Part shown: piece by piece, positions 5,962-9,482 of the stretch
Layout of the letters: every line of letters begins with the position of its first letter
Numbering within the stretch: position 1 is the stretch's first letter
Source of the DNA: Natrinema soli
Lineage (GTDB): Archaea > Halobacteriota > Halobacteria > Halobacteriales > Natrialbaceae
Direction: 5' to 3'
Assembly: GCF_028618695.1 (NCBI RefSeq)
Contig: NZ_JAQIVI010000385.1
Location: forward strand, 1-9,482
Length of the DNA: 9,482 bases
The notes under the pieces: generated by a model
The model's database searches: none
What the model saw: only the letters and a program-made list of their open reading frames with translations
Told to the model about the DNA's origin: nothing
Translations under genes and position numbers: made by a program

Positions 5962-6750
5962 ATGGACGGAACGCTCGATCACACCATGATCCGCGTCGCT
6001 GACCTCGAGGAATCGCTCGAGTGGTACCAGGGCCACTTCGACTACGAGGAGAAGGACCGCTTCGAGGGCGACGATTTCACCATCGTCTACCTCGGGCCGG
6101 AAGACATGCACGAGGACGGGGCGATGCTCGAAATTACCCACAACGAAGGCGAGGAACCCGAGGTGGGCGACGCCTGGGGTCACATCGCGGTCCGGGTTCC
6201 GGAGGGCGAACTCGAGGACTACTACCAGCAACTGATGGACGAGGGCGTCGAGGACTACCGCGATCCCGAGTCCTGTGGCGGCCGGTATGCGTTCGTTACG
6301 GACCCCGACGGCCACGAGATCGAGATCGTCCAGCGTGATCAGGGCGCGCTGTGGTCGCTCGATCACACCATGATCCGCGTCGAGGACGCCGACGAGGCGC
6401 TGGGCTTCTGGACGCGCAAGTTCGAGTACGACGAGGTCGGCCGCTGGGAGTCCGACACCTTCGCGAACTACTTCGTCGAGCCCGAAGACGCCGCCGACGA
6501 GGCGATGTCCGTCGAACTCACCTACAACTACGACGGCCGCAGCTACGAGATGGGCGACGCCTGGGGCCACTTCTGTATCCGTATCGACGACCTCGAGGAG
6601 GACTGGGACCGGCTCATAGAGCGGGAGGCCGCGGACTACCGCGATCCCGAGAGCTGCGATAACATGTACGCGTTCACGAAAGACCAGGACGGCCACGAGA
6701 TCGAACTCATCGAGCGCGACCTCGAGGCCGACTCACTGTTCCCGTTCTAG
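5962..6750 (+). CDS. tandem-domain glyoxalase I-like VOC protein (lactoylthiol lyase)
   Basis: A 262-residue cytoplasmic protein made of two glyoxalase/VOC domains (about 1-125 and 131-252). Each keeps the features of bacterial GloA: an LDHTMIRV opening, an ELTYN-like strand, the WGH block and the DGHEIE end. The four metal ligands of glyoxalase I can be assigned in both halves: H7, E57, H74, E121 and H135, E185, H203, E248. Glyoxalase I converts the hemithioacetal of methylglyoxal and a thiol to an S-lactoyl thioester. Haloarchaea generally lack glutathione and use gamma-glutamylcysteine, so the natural thiol is probably that (inference). The two halves share long identical DNA blocks, a sign of duplication or gene conversion. 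The ATG at 5962 puts H7 at the position usual for GloA. The gene follows the NhaC-like gene by 48 bp but has its own promoter, and converges on the CBS-SDR gene. Confidence 0.88.
   Translation: MDGTLDHTMIRVADLEESLEWYQGHFDYEEKDRFEGDDFTIVYLGPEDMHEDGAMLEITHNEGEEPEVGDAWGHIAVRVPEGELEDYYQQLMDEGVEDYRDPESCGGRYAFVTDPDGHEIEIVQRDQGALWSLDHTMIRVEDADEALGFWTRKFEYDEVGRWESDTFANYFVEPEDAADEAMSVELTYNYDGRSYEMGDAWGHFCIRIDDLEEDWDRLIEREAADYRDPESCDNMYAFTKDQDGHEIELIERDLEADSLFPF
5972..6382 (+). repeat. perfect 27-bp direct repeat marking the two glyoxalase domains
   Basis: Bases 5972-5998 and 6356-6382 are identical, 384 bp (128 codons) apart, and encode the LDHTMIRV block that supplies the first metal-binding histidine of each domain. 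Other shared blocks are 6253-6270 with 6634-6651 (18 bp, DYRDPE) and 6307-6323 with 6688-6704 (17 bp, DGHEIE). Identical codon choice, not only identical residues, points to a young duplication or conversion between the halves. Confidence 0.9.
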
Positions 6751-6777
6751 AAGGGATTCTCGTTCTTCGCTTGCCCC

Positions 6778-6796
6778 ATCGATCCCCTCGATCGAT
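6778..6796. terminator. possible hairpin between convergent genes
   Basis: A perfect 7-bp stem, ATCGATC and GATCGAT, encloses the 5-base loop CCCTC in the 107-bp gap between the stops of the glyoxalase gene and the CBS-SDR gene. No T-run follows on either strand, so termination is uncertain. It may be only a chance GATC-rich dyad. Confidence 0.25.
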
Positions 6797-6857
6797 TCGA
6801 CGGTACACAGGAGTTGTGGTCAGAAGGAGAACGCGCGTCTCGAGCGGCCTCACTGAG

Positions 6858-8462
6858 TCAGATGCCCGTGGAGGGCAGCGTCTCCTGCGTGGGAGGATCG
6901 TGGTGGTCGGGAACCGCCGCCGTCTGTTCGAACTCATCCAGTCCCTCGAGGGACGCACAGTTATTGTATCGATCGGCGGTGTAGTCGGTGAATTCGCCGG
7001 ATTCGAACGCGGTCCGGAGCTCCTGACAGTGATCGCGGACGGTCACGTCGGCCTCGTAGCCGAGCACGTCGGCGATCCGATCGAAGGCGACCCGGTAACT
7101 TCGGTCGTCCGTCCGATCGTCGTGATACTCGATCTCGGCGTCGGGGAAACAGTCGGAGACGATCGTCGCGAGTTCGTCGATCCGGTAGTTCTGCAGCGTC
7201 GATCCGACGTTGAAGACGGTATCCCCGACGTCCTCGATGGGCGCAGTCAGGCAGTCGACGTAGGCGCGTGCGGCATCGTCGACGTGGACGTTCGGCCGAT
7301 ACTGATCGCCGCCGAAGACGGGAACGACGCCCTCGTGGTACGCCTTGGCTGGCAGCACGTTCCCGACCAGATCGAATCGCATTCTGGGCGAGCAACCGTA
7401 GACCGTCGCCATCCGGAGGATCGTCGGCGAGAAGTTCCCGTCGGCGAAGGAGCGAAGGACTCGCTCGGACTGAATCTTCAACCGGGCGTACAGCGAGACG
7501 GGGTTGAGCGGCGCGTCTTCGGTGCAGTTCCCGTGGTCGGCTTCGGCCCGCCCGTAGACGCTACAGGAGGACGCGAACAGGAAGCGATTGATCTGGTAGT
7601 ACTTGCACAGCGACGCCACCAGCTGCGTCGAGTGATAGTTGTACTCGAGGGTCTTCCGCGGATCGAGTTCGGAGGCGGGGTCGCCGACGATGCCGCCGAG
7701 GTGGATGACGGCGTCGACTCCCGCGACCGCGTCGACGACCGTCTCGACCGATCGAGCGTCGCCCCGGATCACCGAGAATCGGTCGCGCTCGAGGAGGTCG
7801 GCGATCCCGGAATCGCCGTATAACAGCGGATCGAGCACGCGGACGTCGAACCCGTCGTCGAGCAGTTGTCGGCAGAGAACGGATCCGAGATACCCCGCAC
7901 CGCCGACCACGAGGACCGTCTGGACGGCAGTCGGGTCGATTCCCTCATCGTGCGGTCGGTCGTCGTCGGCCACCGCGGTCACGTCGACGCTGCCGTCCCC
8001 GTCGACGACCGGGACCACGGTGGAGCCGGTCCGGTCACGTTCCATCGCGAATCCGATCCGGTCCCCCTTCGTTGCAGTGCCGGTCCGATCCCCCTCCGTC
8101 GCGTCGGGTCGATCCCCACTCGCCGCGGACCCGTTTCGATCACCCGCAGTCTTCGAACTCAGTCGTCCGCCGATCGGACGACTCGTTTCGTCCGCATCGA
8201 GGACGGTCGGATCGTCGTCGACGACGGCCGATAGCGGCGTCTCCAGTGCGACCCCCGAACGAAGTTTCCGTCTGAGACGTTCGGTCGTCGCGGTCCCGAC
8301 GAGCCGATTCTCCTCGTCGACGACGACGATACCTCCCGATCCGGAGCGATCGATCCGGGCCATCGCTTCGCGGATCGATATCCCTTCGTCTGCTGTGACT
8401 GGCCATCTCATGGTTGCGTTATCGACTGCCGTACGTGGTCGGTCAGACACCGACGCCGACAC
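6858..8462 (-). CDS. CBS pair fused to extended SDR sugar-nucleotide epimerase/dehydratase (534 aa)
   Basis: The C-terminal two thirds (about 180-500) is an extended short-chain dehydrogenase/reductase, the class that epimerises, dehydrates or reduces NDP-sugars. It has the NAD(P)-binding motif VVGGAGYLGS (185-194), an FASSCSVYG strand with candidate catalytic S299, the YxxxK pair Y325/K329, and a GGDQYRPNVHVDD block (384-396) typical of these enzymes. Residues about 18-75 form a CBS motif (GISIREAMARID, GGIVVVDEENRLVG, TTERLRRKLRSG) like those attached to sugar nucleotidyltransferases. A second CBS motif seems to begin at 76-100 and finish at 148-166 (TVVPVVDGDG), interrupted by a Gly-Asp-Arg repeat linker. 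CBS pairs usually sense adenine nucleotides, so nucleotide control of the epimerase is plausible. The start is GTG at 8462; ATG at 8411 (M18) is an alternative that still keeps the CBS part. Downstream of the aminotransferase gene by 129 bp, probably in one pathway. The exact sugar substrate cannot be read. Confidence 0.85.
   Translation of the reverse strand: MSASVSDRPRTAVDNATMRWPVTADEGISIREAMARIDRSGSGGIVVVDEENRLVGTATTERLRRKLRSGVALETPLSAVVDDDPTVLDADETSRPIGGRLSSKTAGDRNGSAASGDRPDATEGDRTGTATKGDRIGFAMERDRTGSTVVPVVDGDGSVDVTAVADDDRPHDEGIDPTAVQTVLVVGGAGYLGSVLCRQLLDDGFDVRVLDPLLYGDSGIADLLERDRFSVIRGDARSVETVVDAVAGVDAVIHLGGIVGDPASELDPRKTLEYNYHSTQLVASLCKYYQINRFLFASSCSVYGRAEADHGNCTEDAPLNPVSLYARLKIQSERVLRSFADGNFSPTILRMATVYGCSPRMRFDLVGNVLPAKAYHEGVVPVFGGDQYRPNVHVDDAARAYVDCLTAPIEDVGDTVFNVGSTLQNYRIDELATIVSDCFPDAEIEYHDDRTDDRSYRVAFDRIADVLGYEADVTVRDHCQELRTAFESGEFTDYTADRYNNCASLEGLDEFEQTAAVPDHHDPPTQETLPSTGI
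8019..8144 (-). repeat. Gly-Asp-Arg repeat linker (five units of 8-9 residues) inside the CBS region
   Basis: Residues 107-148 of the CBS-SDR protein repeat a GDRxGxA-type unit: GDRNGSAAS, GDRPDATE, GDRTGTATK, GDRIGFAME, RDRTGSTV. In DNA this is an approximately 27-bp periodicity, seen on the plus strand as recurring CGATCC/CGGTCC blocks. The residues are small or charged and likely disordered. The tract falls between two pieces that together resemble the second CBS motif. Confidence 0.75.
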
Positions 8463-8484
8463 GGCTTGTTCAGTCTACCCTGAC

Positions 8485-8502
8485 GATACCCCTTTGTTAT
8501 GG
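8485..8502 (-). promoter_or_regulatory. possible promoter before the CBS-SDR gene
   Basis: Two weak minus-strand boxes precede the GTG at 8462: GGTATC (8485-8490, about 25 bases upstream) and CCATAACAAA (8493-8502, about 36 bases upstream). Either would give a leaderless or very short-leader mRNA starting near the GTG. The 129-bp gap after the aminotransferase gene leaves room for such an internal promoter, but co-transcription is equally possible. Confidence 0.3.
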
Positions 8503-8591
8503 ACGCGTTTTGGTGGCAGAACGGCCGCCAACGGACACGGTTTCGGTTCGAATCGGCTGGAACGACCGAATCGCTCGAGCGGCGATCGAAT

Positions 8592-9482
8592 TCACTTCGA
8601 CCGGGCATCTCGAGCCTCGAGACTCGGCGCAGTAGAACGGCCGCGTTCGATGCCCGCGCTGACGCCGGCGACGATCCGATCGACCTCCGCGGGGCGCAAC
8701 TCGGGATGAATCGGGAGGGAAAGCACGCGACCGGCCACGTCCTCGGTGACGGGCAGCGATGCCGACTCGCCGTCCTCCTCGCTGTAGGCTCGCGTCTGGT
8801 GGACGGCGGGTTCCCAGTAGACTTTCGACGCGATCTCTCGCTCGGTCAGGGTGTCGATAACGACCGATCGATCGACGTCCGTCTCGAGCGTGACCGTATA
8901 CAGCTGATAGACGTGCCGGCCGCGACCGGCGGCCGCGTGCGGTTCGACGTCGGGAACGTCGGCGAGCCCCGTCGACAGGCGGTCGGCCGCACGTCGTCGA
9001 CCGGCGATGTTAGCCTCCACCTTCTCGAGTTGAGCGCAACCGATGCTCGCGACGAGATCGGACATCCGGACGTTCGTCCCGACGCCGACGTACTCGCCGC
9101 TGTCGGCCGACTGGAAGTACTCGTCGGACACGCGACCGTGTGATCGATACCGTTCGACCCGACGGGCGATTCCGTCGTCGTCGGTGACGACAGCACCGCC
9201 CTCTCCCGTCGGAAGGATCTTGTTCTGACAGAAGCTCAACGCCGCGGACTCCCCGAACGTTCCCAGGAGTGTGCCCTCGTAATCGGCCCCGAACGACTCG
9301 GCCGCGTCCTCGATCAGCGGGATATCGGCGTCTGCGGCCAGCTCGGTGAGCGCGTCGATTTCACAGGCGGCACCGTAGGGGTGGACGGGGACGATCGCGG
9401 CCGTGTCGTCGGAAATCGCGTCGGCGACGGCGTCCGGGTCGAGCCCGTAGGCCGCGGGCTGGATGTCCGCGAACACCGGGCG
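8592..9482 (-). CDS. DegT/DnrJ/EryC1/StrS-family PLP-dependent sugar aminotransferase (5' end outside window)
   Basis: About 297 codons are visible, running in frame to the window edge, with TGA at 8592-8594. The true start lies beyond base 9482: the first visible residues RPVFADIQP are the mid-N-terminal 'PVFvDi' block of the family, so the GTG at 9476 is not a start. Enzymes of this family move an amino group from glutamate or glutamine to a keto-sugar nucleotide in surface-glycan or antibiotic-sugar synthesis. Visible motifs are VHPYGAACEID, IEDAAESFGA (Asp that contacts the PLP ring nitrogen), and SFCQNKILPTGEGGAV, whose lysine (codon 9219-9221) is the expected Schiff-base residue. NVRMSDLVASIGCAQL is the usual block after it. 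The lysine block has SFCQNK where SFHxxK is common; this is a known type of variation. It lies directly upstream of the CBS-SDR gene on the same strand, suggesting joint action on one NDP-sugar. Confidence 0.9.
   Translation of the reverse strand, partial: RPVFADIQPAAYGLDPDAVADAISDDTAAIVPVHPYGAACEIDALTELAADADIPLIEDAAESFGADYEGTLLGTFGESAALSFCQNKILPTGEGGAVVTDDDGIARRVERYRSHGRVSDEYFQSADSGEYVGVGTNVRMSDLVASIGCAQLEKVEANIAGRRRAADRLSTGLADVPDVEPHAAAGRGRHVYQLYTVTLETDVDRSVVIDTLTEREIASKVYWEPAVHQTRAYSEEDGESASLPVTEDVAGRVLSLPIHPELRPAEVDRIVAGVSAGIERGRSTAPSLEARDARSK

Noticed and set aside
5245..6696. Minus-strand open frame of 483 codons opposite the antiporter and glyoxalase genes
   Set aside because: It spans two unrelated, well-recognised plus-strand genes and their intergenic gap, and has a low-complexity composition. 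It is an antisense shadow.
6771..7823. Plus-strand open frame of 350 codons opposite the CBS-SDR gene
   Set aside because: Repetitive Val/Asp/Gly composition and no recognisable motif; the minus strand encodes clear SDR motifs across the same bases.
8019..8144. CRISPR-like or intergenic repeat array
   Set aside because: The periodicity is about 27 bp without spacers, is in frame, and translates to a GDR repeat inside a gene, so it is a protein-coding repeat.
7639..8709. Plus-strand Ser/Arg-rich open frame of 356 codons across the CBS-SDR and aminotransferase boundary
   Set aside because: Composition typical of an out-of-frame reading; it overlaps two real genes on the other strand.
9474..9476. 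GTG as the start of the aminotransferase
   Set aside because: It lies inside the conserved 'PVFADI' block; family members have roughly 80 or more residues before it, so the gene simply runs off the window edge.

Overview
The window looks like a chromosomal segment of a haloarchaeon (class Halobacteria). It is GC-rich, the predicted proteins are strongly acidic, and it carries archaeal marker genes: a tRNA(Ile2) agmatidine synthetase and a Drg-type GTPase with a TGS domain. Most genes have an AT-rich TATA-like box 25-30 bases before the start codon, which is the leaderless layout common in these organisms. A placement near Natrialbales is a guess from overall style and is not demonstrated.

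Layout, left to right. (1) The 3' half of tiaS (+) enters from the left edge. It holds an in-frame 15-bp repeat tract just before the OB/zinc-ribbon tail. (2) A 67-residue haloarchaeal protein of unknown function (-) converges on tiaS. (3) A Tat-exported protein of 548 residues (-) has Ig/PKD-like N-terminal domains and three CARDB-like C-terminal repeats. (4) Divergent from it is drg (+). (5) After a 243-bp intergenic stretch with an AT-rich island comes an NhaC-family Na+/H+ antiporter (+). (6) 48 bp later comes a tandem-domain glyoxalase I-like VOC protein (+) with its own promoter. (7) Converging on it from the right edge are two sugar-nucleotide genes on the minus strand: a 5'-truncated DegT/DnrJ/EryC1/StrS aminotransferase, followed by an unusual protein in which a CBS pair is fused to an extended SDR epimerase/dehydratase.

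Functionally the left and middle are housekeeping (tRNA decoding, translation-linked GTPase, ion homeostasis, aldehyde detoxification) plus one surface or secreted protein. The right edge is probably the border of a surface-polysaccharide or glycoprotein-glycan cluster. The most unusual item is the CBS-SDR fusion: the second CBS motif appears to be split by a low-complexity Gly-Asp-Arg repeat linker. No tRNA, rRNA, CRISPR array, insertion sequence or riboswitch was seen.
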